Below, piece after piece: positions 1-5,665 of a DNA stretch of 21,148 bases (positions within the stretch are counted from its first letter, which is position 1; each line of letters starts with the position of its first letter). Origin of the DNA: a virus; the IMG/VR virus record IMGVR_UViG_3300035698_008397, positions 1 to 21,148 of that record; one strand, written 5' to 3'. The position numbers were made by a program, and so were the translations under genes. A model generated the notes under the pieces. That model was not told the DNA's origin and ran no database searches. It saw only the letters and a program-made list of their open reading frames with translations.

Positions 1-96
1 GAGGGTAACTTCACTTGTGTATGCCGGGGATTTGACGCAACGATTAAGGTTATAACCGCTTATTTAGAGGGGAAGATTGAAACCGAGGTGAAATAA
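1..96 (+). CDS. C-terminal end of a hypothetical protein (5' truncated)
   Basis: An open frame runs from the first base of the window to a TAA at 94-96 and encodes the last 31 residues of a protein that starts outside the window. The tail contains two cysteines (CVCRG) and a beta-strand-like stretch (IKVITAY). I do not recognise the family from this fragment; the VITAY-like ending resembles some small RelE/DUF4258-type proteins, but that is only a weak impression. The stop overlaps the next start (TAATG), so the two genes are probably translationally coupled. Confidence 0.55.
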   Translation, partial: EGNFTCVCRGFDATIKVITAYLEGKIETEVK

Positions 97-353
97 TGAA
101 AAACTTTATAACTCAGATGCAGCATCAACACGAAAAGAATTTACAGCTTGCGAGTTTGGCTAAAGATTTGGTTCTTTTCACAAAACTTAGGGCGGATAGA
201 GGACTGTCCACGACACAAATTCTGGCCCGTATGATGGCCCGTATGATGGGTTGGAATATACTCCCCTGGAGCCTAAAACTTTTCGTGAGGAACTTCAGGA
301 TGATACGGATATATGGTTGGGATAAGGGGATAGCTGAAAACTATCCCCCTTAA
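96..353 (+). CDS. Small hypothetical protein, probably frameshifted near 248
   Basis: The ATG at 96 overlaps the previous stop. The first ~50 codons read as a plausible helical protein (KLRADRGLSTTQILARMM). After a 12-base tandem duplication (period GGCCCGTATGAT, about 224-249) the listed frame turns into an arginine/tryptophan/isoleucine-rich tail that looks like an out-of-frame reading. In the frame reached by adding one base near 248-252, the sequence continues as an acidic, natural-looking tail (GLEYTPLEPKTFREELQDD) ending at TAA 323-325, directly at a hairpin. A one-base deletion, a sequencing error or -1 slippage would all explain this. Function is unknown. Confidence 0.5.
   Translation: MKNFITQMQHQHEKNLQLASLAKDLVLFTKLRADRGLSTTQILARMMARMMGWNILPWSLKLFVRNFRMIRIYGWDKGIAENYPP
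323..352. terminator. Hairpin between convergent genes, terminator-like
   Basis: An inverted repeat, GGGGATAG (326-333) and CTATCCCC (341-348), has a 7-base loop. It extends outward with TAAG and CTTA if one C is bulged. It lies between the rightward gene ending at 325 or 353 and the leftward gene ending at 355, the normal place for a bidirectional terminator. There is no strong T-run on either side, so intrinsic termination is uncertain. Confidence 0.45.
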
Positions 354-354
354 T

Positions 355-558
355 TCATGCGCTAAATAACACTACAGTATAAACCCAAAATATCACGACC
401 GCCAGGATTATCATTACGCCAGACCATAAGATTTCATCATAGGCGTATGGATAGATGAACTTTCTTAATATATATTCAATCCTGTCGAGCATTAAAATTC
501 CTTGTTGGGCGAGCGAGTGATATCTAACACGCCTTTTATGTTTGATTCTTGTGAGCAT
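355..558 (-). CDS. Small single-pass membrane protein
   Basis: This encodes 67 residues. The N-terminal third is basic (LTRIKHKRRVRYH), followed by a C-terminal hydrophobic helix of about 20 residues (around 46-65, GVMIILAVVIFWVYTVVLF) that should span the membrane. The ATG is preceded by AAAGGGGG at about 7 bases. It is the last gene of the leftward cluster and converges on the rightward gene at 96. The family is not recognised; small membrane proteins of this kind are common in phage accessory regions. Confidence 0.6.
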   Translation of the reverse strand: MLTRIKHKRRVRYHSLAQQGILMLDRIEYILRKFIYPYAYDEILWSGVMIILAVVIFWVYTVVLFSA

Positions 559-576
559 TTAGACCCCCTTTATTGA

Positions 577-855
577 TTAACATATAACATTACAATGCTC
601 AATTATATCTACAATTTCCGTTTCTTCAATTAATTCATGTTTAAAATTATAATCGACCTCGCTGATAATTTCCTCCACAATAGCGTCTGACACGTTTCGG
701 GACAGATCTATTTTTACCTTTATCCAAATTATTGTTTTTTCCATGCCATCACCTCCCTTTATGTTCTTTATTATCTGCGGCCCACCTTTTATTTCCCGAA
801 GTAATTGTTTAAATTCGTCATCAGTAGGTTTAAAGACTTTTATATGTTTCCTCAT
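577..855 (-). CDS. Small phage protein with two in-frame starts
   Basis: The open frame has 92 codons and an ATG at 855 preceded by AAGGAGG. An internal in-frame ATG at 742-744 (codon 38) has a stronger site, GGGAGGTGATGGC before ATG, and the residues in front of it (KGGDG) are simply that ribosome site translated. The downstream 55 residues (MEKTIIWIKVKIDLS...) look like a complete small beta-alpha phage protein rich in acidic residues. Either two isoforms are made, or an upstream 37-codon ORF became joined to the 55-residue gene by loss of a stop codon. Function is unknown. Confidence 0.6.
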   Translation of the reverse strand: MRKHIKVFKPTDDEFKQLLREIKGGPQIIKNIKGGDGMEKTIIWIKVKIDLSRNVSDAIVEEIISEVDYNFKHELIEETEIVDIIEHCNVIC

Positions 856-871
856 TCAATTCTATCCTCCT

Positions 872-1030
872 TTATATTCTCACGTTTAAATACTTAACAA
901 TTAATCTTTCGATTATCATCTCAAGCAATCCCATAAATTCATCAGCCGTTTGTTTGTCAACCCTCTTGATAAACTTAGAATATGGGAATATGATTATAAT
1001 CTTGCCGTCTGTGTGTTCGATTTTAAGCAT
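872..1030 (-). CDS. Small hypothetical protein
   Basis: This 52-residue protein starts at the ATG at 1030, chosen because AAGGTG lies six bases upstream. A longer ORF beginning at 1054 would overlap the upstream gene and has no good site. The upstream gene's TAA (1032-1034) leaves a one-base gap, so translation is probably coupled. The sequence has an N-terminal beta pair (LKIEHTDGKIIIIFPYSKFI) and a C-terminal helix (TADEFMGLLEMIIERLIVKYL). Family not recognised. Confidence 0.6.
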   Translation of the reverse strand: MLKIEHTDGKIIIIFPYSKFIKRVDKQTADEFMGLLEMIIERLIVKYLNVRI

Positions 1031-1031
1031 T

Positions 1032-1322
1032 TTATTCACCTTGTTGAATATCAATAAACCTAATACTCATACTATTACCAATAGGCATAGGCTGTCTGCT
1101 TTGTAACAAACTTCGCATAGCTTCCGGCCTTGATTTAAAATACTTACTACTTAAACACCCGTTACACTTTTCAATAACCTGCCATTTCATATATTTATTA
1201 TATTCACTTGTTTTCCGTTTAACTGTGGTTATTGCGTGTTGAAGTGATGCCTCAAAACCGTCTGCTTTAAGAATACGCATCGCATCATCACAAGATTTTT
1301 TACTGGTCGGTTCGTAATACAT
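1032..1322 (-). CDS. Hypothetical protein
   Basis: About 96 residues. The second of two in-frame ATGs (1320-1322) was chosen because AAGGAGG lies about six bases upstream of it, whereas the first ATG (1328) abuts the ribosome site. The protein is basic and has two cysteines close together (KCNGC). A C-terminal segment carries an FKSRPEAMRSLLQSR helix. No family is recognised. It sits between the DUF6908-like gene and a 52-residue gene in the leftward cluster. Confidence 0.6.
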   Translation of the reverse strand: MYYEPTSKKSCDDAMRILKADGFEASLQHAITTVKRKTSEYNKYMKWQVIEKCNGCLSSKYFKSRPEAMRSLLQSRQPMPIGNSMSIRFIDIQQGE

Positions 1323-1336
1323 AATCATCCTCCTTA

Positions 1337-1352
1337 CCCCGGCGAACCGGGG
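1337..1352 (-). promoter_or_regulatory. Intergenic hairpin with UUCG-type loop just upstream of an SD
   Basis: CCCCGG (1337-1342), a four-base loop and CCGGGG (1347-1352) form a perfect six-pair, all-GC hairpin. On the leftward transcript the loop reads UUCG, a class of exceptionally stable tetraloop. Four bases after the hairpin comes the AAGGAGG that serves the gene at 1322. There is no T-run, so it looks like an mRNA-stability or processing element rather than a terminator. Confidence 0.5.
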
Positions 1353-1362
1353 CGTTATTGGT

Positions 1363-1764
1363 TTATAGTGATTGCTGGTCTTTAATGTTCTTTAGCCACA
1401 TATTGGCAAAACTTACATGGTCTTTCTGCATAGCTGGCTTAAACTTCCACTTACCATCATCCATAAAAAGAGATTCCTCATAAACTGGCGGAATAGCCTG
1501 CTGAAACATGCAAGGGAAAACTTTACCGCTTGATTTATGCACTATAAAACACATTTCCGGGTCTTGGCACATATCACCGTTCTGTTTGAAGTAATGAGCG
1601 AATGAATACATATTTCCAATGTCATACGTGCCGACCTTCTCAACTACCAAGGGCATGAAAGTATCATTTGTATTGTCAATCTTTTTATAGTTTCGCCGAT
1701 TTCCTTCCATGTCTTCAGTGATACTATTGAATATTTTAGTCGCTGTTTTATTTAATGGTTTCAT
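1363..1764 (-). CDS. DUF6908-like domain protein
   Basis: 133 residues. The segment at roughly residues 38-95 (MPLVVEKVG, then AHYFKQNGDMCQDPEM, then FIVH...FP) matches my memory of the DUF6908 pattern, a small domain of unknown function found in phages and mobile elements. That assignment is from recall only. The start has GAAAGGA upstream. A hairpin (1776-1800) separates it from the J-domain gene before it. Role unknown. Confidence 0.6.
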   Translation of the reverse strand: MKPLNKTATKIFNSITEDMEGNRRNYKKIDNTNDTFMPLVVEKVGTYDIGNMYSFAHYFKQNGDMCQDPEMCFIVHKSSGKVFPCMFQQAIPPVYEESLFMDDGKWKFKPAMQKDHVSFANMWLKNIKDQQSL

Positions 1765-1775
1765 ATTTTCCTTTC

Positions 1776-1805
1776 AGCCGGAGCCATAAAGACCCCGGCT
1801 TTTTT
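1776..1805. terminator. Intergenic hairpin; plus-strand side ends in a T-run
   Basis: AGCCGGAG (1776-1783) and CCCCGGCT (1793-1800) pair around a nine-base loop. On the plus strand the stem is followed by TTTTTT (1800-1805), the form of an intrinsic terminator that would stop rightward antisense transcription into the cluster. On the minus strand the single A/C mismatch becomes a U-G wobble, and the hairpin lies between the stop of the J-domain gene and the ribosome site of the next gene. It may serve both purposes. Confidence 0.5.
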
Positions 1806-1806
1806 G

Positions 1807-2295
1807 TTATGCTATCGCCTGTGAGGTTTCAGACTCAAGGTCGTTTGAACCCCACATAGTTCTTATGTTATCCATTGAAAAACTCTTTTTACTCTTTTTT
1901 CGATACTCCCCTTCATGCCAGTACCATGATTTTTTATTCCCGGCGAACTTAAAACCAGCTGCTTTCAACTGGTCTTTATAATTATATGTGTCACCAGTTA
2001 CCCACAACCAAGACCCGACAATCTCACCCTCAATTTTTGGGAAGGTCTTAATCGTATTCCAGAGCTTCGACATCGTTTCAGTCAATGGAGTTGCGTTCTT
2101 TGCGTTCCACATATTACCGGTCGTCCAGTCAATCTCTTTAAGTAGCTCGAAAGCTAAATTGACAAGTTTCATTATCTCAACATTTCCGCCCTGGTCGGGA
2201 TGAAATTTAAAACTTGCTTCGCGATATGCGGCTTTCAGTCCTTCGGTTGTCTTTTCCTTTGGCATGAGAATTGATAAAGCTTGTGTTTTGTTCAT
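1807..2295 (-). CDS. J-domain (DnaJ-like) phage protein
   Basis: 162 residues. The N-terminal half is a short J domain: helix with KAAYREASFKF, then HPD (residues 32-34) followed by QGG, then a helix (VEIMKLVNLAFELLKE). HPD is the signature that stimulates the Hsp70 (DnaK) ATPase. The C-terminal part (about 90-150) contains GSWLWVTGDTYNYKDQLKAA and a WYW cluster, a compact domain I have seen with J domains in phage and plasmid proteins. The start has GGGAGG upstream. It probably recruits host DnaK to a phage process such as replication or assembly, which is inference. There is no zinc-finger or substrate-binding DnaJ region. Confidence 0.75.
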   Translation of the reverse strand: MNKTQALSILMPKEKTTEGLKAAYREASFKFHPDQGGNVEIMKLVNLAFELLKEIDWTTGNMWNAKNATPLTETMSKLWNTIKTFPKIEGEIVGSWLWVTGDTYNYKDQLKAAGFKFAGNKKSWYWHEGEYRKKSKKSFSMDNIRTMWGSNDLESETSQAIA

Positions 2296-2333
2296 TGTGT
2301 GTCCTCCCTTGTGTTATGTGTTAGTTAAATACA

Positions 2334-2633
2334 TCACTTATTATATATTCCTAAACCTCTAATAGACTCAACAGCACTTGACAATATACCTACGCCGCCG
2401 ATTGAATCACGCCTGTAAATTTGAATAAAAATAGGTGTCCAGCCTGTTGACTTCCCAACATAAAACCGGGCCTTTTTTCCATCCGTCCTGCATCCATACC
2501 CTGTGAAATCTTCAAAGCCATCTTCCCAGGTCACTTCAACCCGTTCGCCGCTATCAAAATACTTTTCAAACCTTGTGTCTATCTCTGAATAATTCATTTG
2601 CTTTCCTGATTTATGGTATTCTGGTCTGTTCAT
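2334..2633 (-). CDS. Hypothetical protein
   Basis: 99 residues with a strong GGAGGG site upstream. The middle has a beta-rich acidic stretch (SGERVEVTWEDGFEDFTGYG) that could be a small barrel resembling an SH3 or Tudor fold, though this is only an impression. Its 5' leader is one of the repeated structured elements (2641-2713). Family not recognised. Confidence 0.6.
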   Translation of the reverse strand: MNRPEYHKSGKQMNYSEIDTRFEKYFDSGERVEVTWEDGFEDFTGYGCRTDGKKARFYVGKSTGWTPIFIQIYRRDSIGGVGILSSAVESIRGLGIYNK

Positions 2634-2640
2634 GTCCTGC

Positions 2641-2713
2641 CCTCCTGTTGATTGTTAATTAAATACCCGCAGTATCCCTCGATATACTCAAGGGATAGAA
2701 CGGAGTTTAATTA
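2641..2713 (-). repeat. Structured stop-to-SD intergenic element, copy A
   Basis: This 73-base element is nearly identical to 3311-3385, apart from one substitution and the hairpin loop. Read leftward it begins with the TAA stop of the gene at 2711-2890 inside TAATTAAA. It continues through TATCCCTTGA-GTATA-TCGAGGGATA (10-pair stem with one U-G wobble), closes with TTTAATTA, and ends in AACAATCAACAGGAGG, the ribosome site of the next gene. The TAATTAAA and TTTAATTA ends and CCG/CGG can form an outer stem around the hairpin. Confidence 0.75.
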
Positions 2714-2890
2714 TATATCCGTAAGGAATATTCTTTCTTTGTTAATTTGCATTTGTCTGCCATTCCAAATAACAACAGCATCACCACCATGCCACCCTCT
2801 AAAATTTACAGGGTATCTTTTTAATCTATCAAAAGCATCTTCAAAATAAACGGTATCATTAACATTCGGATTTATTTGTTCGGTTTTCAT
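2711..2890 (-). CDS. Small hypothetical protein (59 residues)
   Basis: Reading leftward from the ATG at 2890, 59 codons end at TAA (2711-2713). GGAGGG lies upstream. The protein is short and beta-rich, with NDTVYFEDAFDRLKRYPVNF, a central HGGDAVVIWNGRQ stretch and a C-terminal KERIFLTDI. The opposite strand is open too, but it has no ribosome site and its reading is unlike a protein. Family not recognised. The leader and start context (GGTAGGATATGAAAAC) are shared with the next upstream gene at 3071. Confidence 0.65.
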   Translation of the reverse strand: MKTEQINPNVNDTVYFEDAFDRLKRYPVNFRGWHGGDAVVIWNGRQMQINKERIFLTDI

Positions 2891-2897
2891 ATCCTAC

Positions 2898-2918
2898 CCT
2901 CCTGTTGATTGTTAATTA
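2898..2918 (-). repeat. Short form of the stop-to-SD leader (no hairpin)
   Basis: Read leftward this is TAATTAACAATCAACAGGAGG, the same sequence that ends elements A and B, but directly following the stop codon of the gene at 2916-3071. It holds a single TAATTA, whereas A and B hold two TAATTA copies flanking the hairpin. It therefore looks like the version without the roughly 48-base hairpin segment. Confidence 0.65.
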
Positions 2919-3071
2919 TTCATCGGCACTTTCGATTTCCCATTCATTTTCAGTTGACCAGCAAAACATTTCCAGCCCTGCTTCAACTTCTTCCGCATTC
3001 TCACCTTCACGCAAGAAGTTTTCTTCTACAAATCCGGATTTATTGATCAGCTTACATCTAAATGTTTTCAT
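2916..3071 (-). CDS. Small acidic hypothetical protein (51 residues)
   Basis: The ATG at 3071 is preceded by AAAGGGGT, and the frame ends at TAA (2916-2918). The product is very acidic (EEN, EGENAEEVEAGLE, ENEWEIESADE) and starts with a strand (MKTFRCKLINKSGFVEENF). It overlaps the end of the upstream gene by four bases. It could be a small protein that mimics or binds a host factor, but nothing in the sequence shows a function. Confidence 0.65.
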   Translation of the reverse strand: MKTFRCKLINKSGFVEENFLREGENAEEVEAGLEMFCWSTENEWEIESADE

Positions 3072-3304
3072 ATCCTACCCCTTTTAATTGCGTTTATGCT
3101 CGGTAAAATAATAAATTTAACCCATGAGTTATAGTTTATCGCTGCGCTTCCTGGATATCCAGCCATAACGGGCACAATGTAATATTTCCCAGCTTTCAAA
3201 CAAGCGTCATGATCAAAGCAGCCAGCATCGTTTATATCGGCTGACAAAATACTGCCTGTCCAATATGCCTTTTTCCCTGTGCTTGACGTTAGCTCTAAAA
3301 TCAT
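3068..3304 (-). CDS. Hypothetical protein
   Basis: 78 residues, with GGAGGG upstream of the ATG at 3304. Visible features are a central AGKYYIVPVMAGYPG strand and two cysteine/aspartate-containing loops (GCFDHDACLK). Its leader is the repeated element at 3311-3385 and its stop overlaps the next start. Family not recognised. Confidence 0.6.
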   Translation of the reverse strand: MILELTSSTGKKAYWTGSILSADINDAGCFDHDACLKAGKYYIVPVMAGYPGSAAINYNSWVKFIILPSINAIKRGRI

Positions 3305-3310
3305 TTTATC

Positions 3311-3385
3311 CCTCCTGTTGATTGTTAATTAAATTCCCGCAGTATCCCTCAACTATATGTCAAGGGATAGAACGGAGTTTAATTA
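3311..3385 (-). repeat. Structured stop-to-SD intergenic element, copy B
   Basis: This 75-base counterpart of 2641-2713 also starts with the TAA stop of its upstream gene (3383-3385) and ends at the Shine-Dalgarno of the gene at 3304. The leftward RNA hairpin is TATCCCTTGAC-ATATA-GTTGAGGGATA, an 11-pair stem containing two G-U wobbles. The loop and inner stem differ from copy A but pairing is preserved, with changes that are tolerated only in RNA of this strand. Confidence 0.75.
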
Positions 3386-3709
3386 GATAATAAATTGGTT
3401 CAAAAAACCATCATACATATTCAAACTGTGAATTGTGTGTGACAGGCAGGCGTTGTCAAGACTTTCCAATTCTGTCTCTAAACTACTTCCTATAAAGCTG
3501 TAAAATGCTGCCCCTGCGTCTTTTAAACCCTCTTTGACATCTTCCATGCTAATAAAAGCAGTTTTGATAACAGGCGGGTTCAACTTTGTGTGTTCCGTGT
3601 CACTATGGTTTATACAAATAATAGTTTTATCTGTCTTGGGATTGCGTATCAGGCCATACTCATACAAACTGATAATTATTGATGCGTCTATTGTGTCAGT
3701 AAATTTCAT
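3383..3709 (-). CDS. Hypothetical protein, first gene of the leftward cluster
   Basis: 108 residues. AAGGAG lies about eight bases upstream of the ATG at 3709. The middle has a helix (ISMEDVKEGLKDAGAAFYSFIG) followed by another (LETELESLDNACLSHTIHSL). No family is recognised. It is the promoter-proximal gene of the leftward cluster, with about 570 bases of control region upstream. Confidence 0.6.
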   Translation of the reverse strand: MKFTDTIDASIIISLYEYGLIRNPKTDKTIICINHSDTEHTKLNPPVIKTAFISMEDVKEGLKDAGAAFYSFIGSSLETELESLDNACLSHTIHSLNMYDGFLNQFII

Positions 3710-4280
3710 GTTTTATTCTCCTTTTATTTTGCGTTTATACTTGTTTAATATCCCTCCTGTTAATTGGTTATTCGTAACAGTCATAAAGTTCTATGTCTCT
3801 GTTGCTGCCTCCTATTTGATTGTTTCCAATATATAAAGCAATCTCTATGCCAACCGCTATAAATCAGCTAAAATAATCATAACATATCAAAATAACTAAC
3901 AATAAAACTAATTAAGGAAGATATTAATCAAATTATTATCTAATAACACTTGACGTAAAATGTTCAAAGTTATCATACCTGTTACAAAAAACGGCAATAA
4001 ATCCCATAACCATACGAAATAACAATAATAAAAATCATAGTCAAAACAAGCAAATTTGACAAAAATTGTGAAACCCTGTTCAGTCGCAACATATTGACAA
4101 AATAAAGCTTGACATACAATATCTCCGGATGTTAAGGGATATATATGCAACATGAAAATACACAGCCGTGAAAAACACGGGATCAACGGATATGATAACA
4201 GAGAGAGCAATATATAATAAATAGACTCAAGACACATAATCTGTAATACCGTACTTAATAGGAAGTCAAAGAGCGGAGCT
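3710..4280. promoter_or_regulatory. AT-rich divergent control region without a convincing gene
   Basis: This stretch separates the leftward accessory cluster from the rightward genes. Four same-strand TTGAC motifs occur at 3950, 4056, 4094 and 4109. An imperfect operator-like palindrome, TTTGACA-N5-TGTGAAA, spans 4055-4073. A leftward promoter is possible at TTGTTA (3897-3902) and TATGAT (3876-3881) read on the minus strand, with a short 15-base spacer. A leftward 23-codon ORF (3713-3784) and an orphan AGGAGGG near 3751 look like remains of a lost gene or a leader peptide. A small hairpin, CCGTG-AAAAA-CACGG, lies at 4166-4180. The region could also hold an origin. Confidence 0.45.
4094..4120 (+). 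promoter_or_regulatory. Candidate rightward sigma70-type promoter
   Basis: TTGACA (4094-4099) and TACAAT (4115-4120) are close to the -35 and -10 consensus, with a 15-base spacer that is shorter than the usual 17. Another TTGACA overlaps the spacer end. Transcription would run toward the gene at 4281 with a leader of about 150 bases. This rests on motif inspection only. Confidence 0.35.
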
Positions 4281-4541
4281 ATGAAAGCAGACAAAACAAA
4301 CCACTTCCCAAATGCCGAACAATCCAAAAAAGAATACGGCGCTCAAATCCTACAAATAAGAGCCAACCGAAAACCAACCGACCACGAACAAATACTTTCA
4401 GCACTCTCAAACATCCAAGACAGAATAGAAGATATACACGCATACATTACCATTACTAAACACGAGATCGTTGCAGGAATAGCCGATATGGAAGCCAAAA
4501 ACACGGCAAAAGACAACATTAACGGAATAAGCCATAAATGA
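4281..4541 (+). CDS. Hypothetical helical protein
   Basis: 86 residues, with GCGGAG just upstream of the ATG. The N-terminus is charged and polar (KADKTNHFPNAEQSKKEYG), followed by a long helix with coiled-coil character (EQILSALSNIQDRIEDIHAYITITKHEIVAGIADMEAK). It is the first gene of the rightward unit. Its stop overlaps the next start (ATGA). Family not recognised. Confidence 0.6.
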   Translation: MKADKTNHFPNAEQSKKEYGAQILQIRANRKPTDHEQILSALSNIQDRIEDIHAYITITKHEIVAGIADMEAKNTAKDNINGISHK

Positions 4542-4681
4542 CATTGTTAAACTCAAGAAAGGTTTCCGGCGATGAGTTCACTGATTCTGTAAGCATTGCT
4601 TTTATGTTGTTCTGGAGAACGCAGTTGCAGTTAAGGAAAAAATGGAAATCACAAATTAAACAATACGGATTTACAGTATAA
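4538..4681 (+). CDS. Small basic hypothetical protein (47 residues)
   Basis: The ATG at 4538 overlaps the previous TGA and the frame closes at TAA 4679-4681, one base before the next ATG. The second half is strongly basic (WRTQLQLRKKWKSQIKQYG), consistent with nucleic-acid binding but not proof of it. It has no strong ribosome site of its own, so coupling to the upstream gene is likely. Family not recognised. Confidence 0.5.
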   Translation: MTLLNSRKVSGDEFTDSVSIAFMLFWRTQLQLRKKWKSQIKQYGFTV

Positions 4682-4682
4682 A

Positions 4683-4880
4683 ATGACATACATAAACGAA
4701 CGGCAGTCACCCTGGACAATTAAAACAAATAAACTCGATAAAGATAATAAAATATCAATGATAATCACAATGGATGTAAATGCCTGGACGGAGTTAGAAC
4801 ACGTCGAAAAAGGCGGAATAAAAGAACTCCAAAGATCAATAATACATGCAAAGAATCATCTTTTAAAGGATAAGATATAA
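4683..4880 (+). CDS. Small hypothetical protein (65 residues)
   Basis: The ATG at 4683 lies one base after the previous stop, without a strong ribosome site, so translation is probably coupled. The sequence has a strand (KISMIITMDVNAWTELEHVEKG) followed by a helix (IKELQRSIIHAKNHLL). The pattern looks like a small regulator or modulator, but no family is recognised. Confidence 0.5.
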   Translation: MTYINERQSPWTIKTNKLDKDNKISMIITMDVNAWTELEHVEKGGIKELQRSIIHAKNHLLKDKI

Positions 4881-4894
4881 ACAGGGAGGAAATC

Positions 4895-4969
4895 ATGGAA
4901 GACGTTATTAAATTTAAAAACGGAAAAGAATTATCCGCGGATGATTATAAATTACTAAGCATGGAATAA
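4895..4969 (+). CDS. Mini-protein (24 residues)
   Basis: A strong GGGAGGAAATC site precedes the ATG at 4895, and 24 codons (beginning MEDVIKFKNGKELSADDYKL) end at TAA 4967-4969, five bases before the small-terminase start. The excellent ribosome site and tight fit between neighbours favour real translation. It may be a leader that couples translation into the terminase gene. Confidence 0.45.
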   Translation: MEDVIKFKNGKELSADDYKLLSME

Positions 4970-4974
4970 ACTCA

Positions 4975-5403
4975 ATGCCTGATCCAACACCAGCAATAAC
5001 ACCTGAGAAGCTGACAGCTCTTGATATGGCATGGCAATTAGGGCTAACAGACACAAATGCGTGTAAATTCGCCGAATTAGAACCAAGAGCGTTATACAGG
5101 CACCAAGAACGTAATCCAGAATACTGTCAGCACAAGCTTTACATGAAAGCTTACCCAAACATTAGAGCTGAACAGACGATAACTAATGACCTTGACTCTA
5201 TCTCTACAGCCAAGTGGTACGCAGAACGAACCATCGAGAAGTTTAAACCTAAGAAGGACATTAATGTTAATCACTACGCTGTGATATCAGACGAGCAGCT
5301 ACAGGCTAGAATAGAGCATTTATCCCATGCGCAGCTTGAGAACGACGCAGAAGAGGCAGAATATGAGGAAATCAGTGAAAATGACGAATCCACAAGTGGT
5401 TGA
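4975..5403 (+). CDS. Terminase small subunit
   Basis: 142 residues. The N-terminal part (about 8-45) is predicted to be helix-turn-helix (TALDMAWQLGLTDTNACKFA, then LEPRALYRHQERNPEY). It is followed by an AKWYAERTIEKFKPK motif (79-93) of the kind seen in small terminase subunits, and an acidic tail (about 118-140). It should recognise the packaging site on the concatemer and deliver DNA to the large subunit. Its position 0.9 kb upstream of the large terminase supports this. P22 gp3 is similar in size (162 residues). The ribosome site is weak. Confidence 0.75.
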   Translation: MPDPTPAITPEKLTALDMAWQLGLTDTNACKFAELEPRALYRHQERNPEYCQHKLYMKAYPNIRAEQTITNDLDSISTAKWYAERTIEKFKPKKDINVNHYAVISDEQLQARIEHLSHAQLENDAEEAEYEEISENDESTSG

Positions 5404-5444
5404 TTTTATTAGCTCGAATCATGAAGTCACACGGGGTGGAGACC

Positions 5445-5606
5445 ATGATTAACTGGGCAGCTATTATCCTCTTCTCGTATGGAGCTTGCTGTGTTCTTTG
5501 GATGGCATCCATTCTTATACTTTTAGAATATAAGTTTACATACTGTTTTTTATCGGACGTTGTGAAATCAGGCATCGCTAAAGATATCAAGGGCTTAACT
5601 GAATGA
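5445..5606 (+). CDS. Small membrane protein
   Basis: The ATG at 5445 is chosen because GGGGTGGAG lies just upstream; an in-frame TTG at 5400 would overlap the terminase stop but lacks support. The 53 residues start with a hydrophobic helix (INWAAIILFSYGACCVLWMA and on to about residue 28), followed by a short basic tail. A holin-like or other envelope role is possible, but lysis genes are not otherwise visible here. Confidence 0.5.
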   Translation: MINWAAIILFSYGACCVLWMASILILLEYKFTYCFLSDVVKSGIAKDIKGLTE

Positions 5607-5665
5607 CGCGCGAATCTCAATCAATATCAAGAGATATTACAATGATAAACAGAGGTGCATTATGA
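5603..5665 (+). CDS. Possible mini-ORF (20 residues)
   Basis: The ATG at 5603 overlaps the preceding stop (ATGA), and the frame ends at TGA 5663-5665, which overlaps the next ATG. There is no ribosome site of its own. It may only be a coupling or readthrough segment; the product is polar with no recognisable features. Confidence 0.25.
   Translation: MTRESQSISRDITMINRGAL

Noticed and set aside
1988-2203. Rightward open frame inside the J-domain gene
   Set aside because: It lies fully antisense to a recognised J-domain protein with a strong ribosome site and HPD motif, and has no site of its own.
2652-2849. Rightward 65-codon frame opposite the 59-residue leftward gene
   Set aside because: The leftward reading has a strong shared ribosome site and sits within an orderly cluster; the rightward one has none and contains the repeat element.
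3908-4327. Leftward 139-codon open frame, rich in F, L, I, C and Y, across the control region
   Set aside because: It lacks a ribosome site, overlaps the start of a supported rightward gene, and its composition is what AT-rich antisense DNA gives. It also covers the promoter-like motifs.
5400-5447. Longer start (TTG 5400) for the membrane protein ending at 5606
   Set aside because: The ATG at 5445 has a good GGTGGAG site, and the upstream residues do not look like part of the hydrophobic protein.
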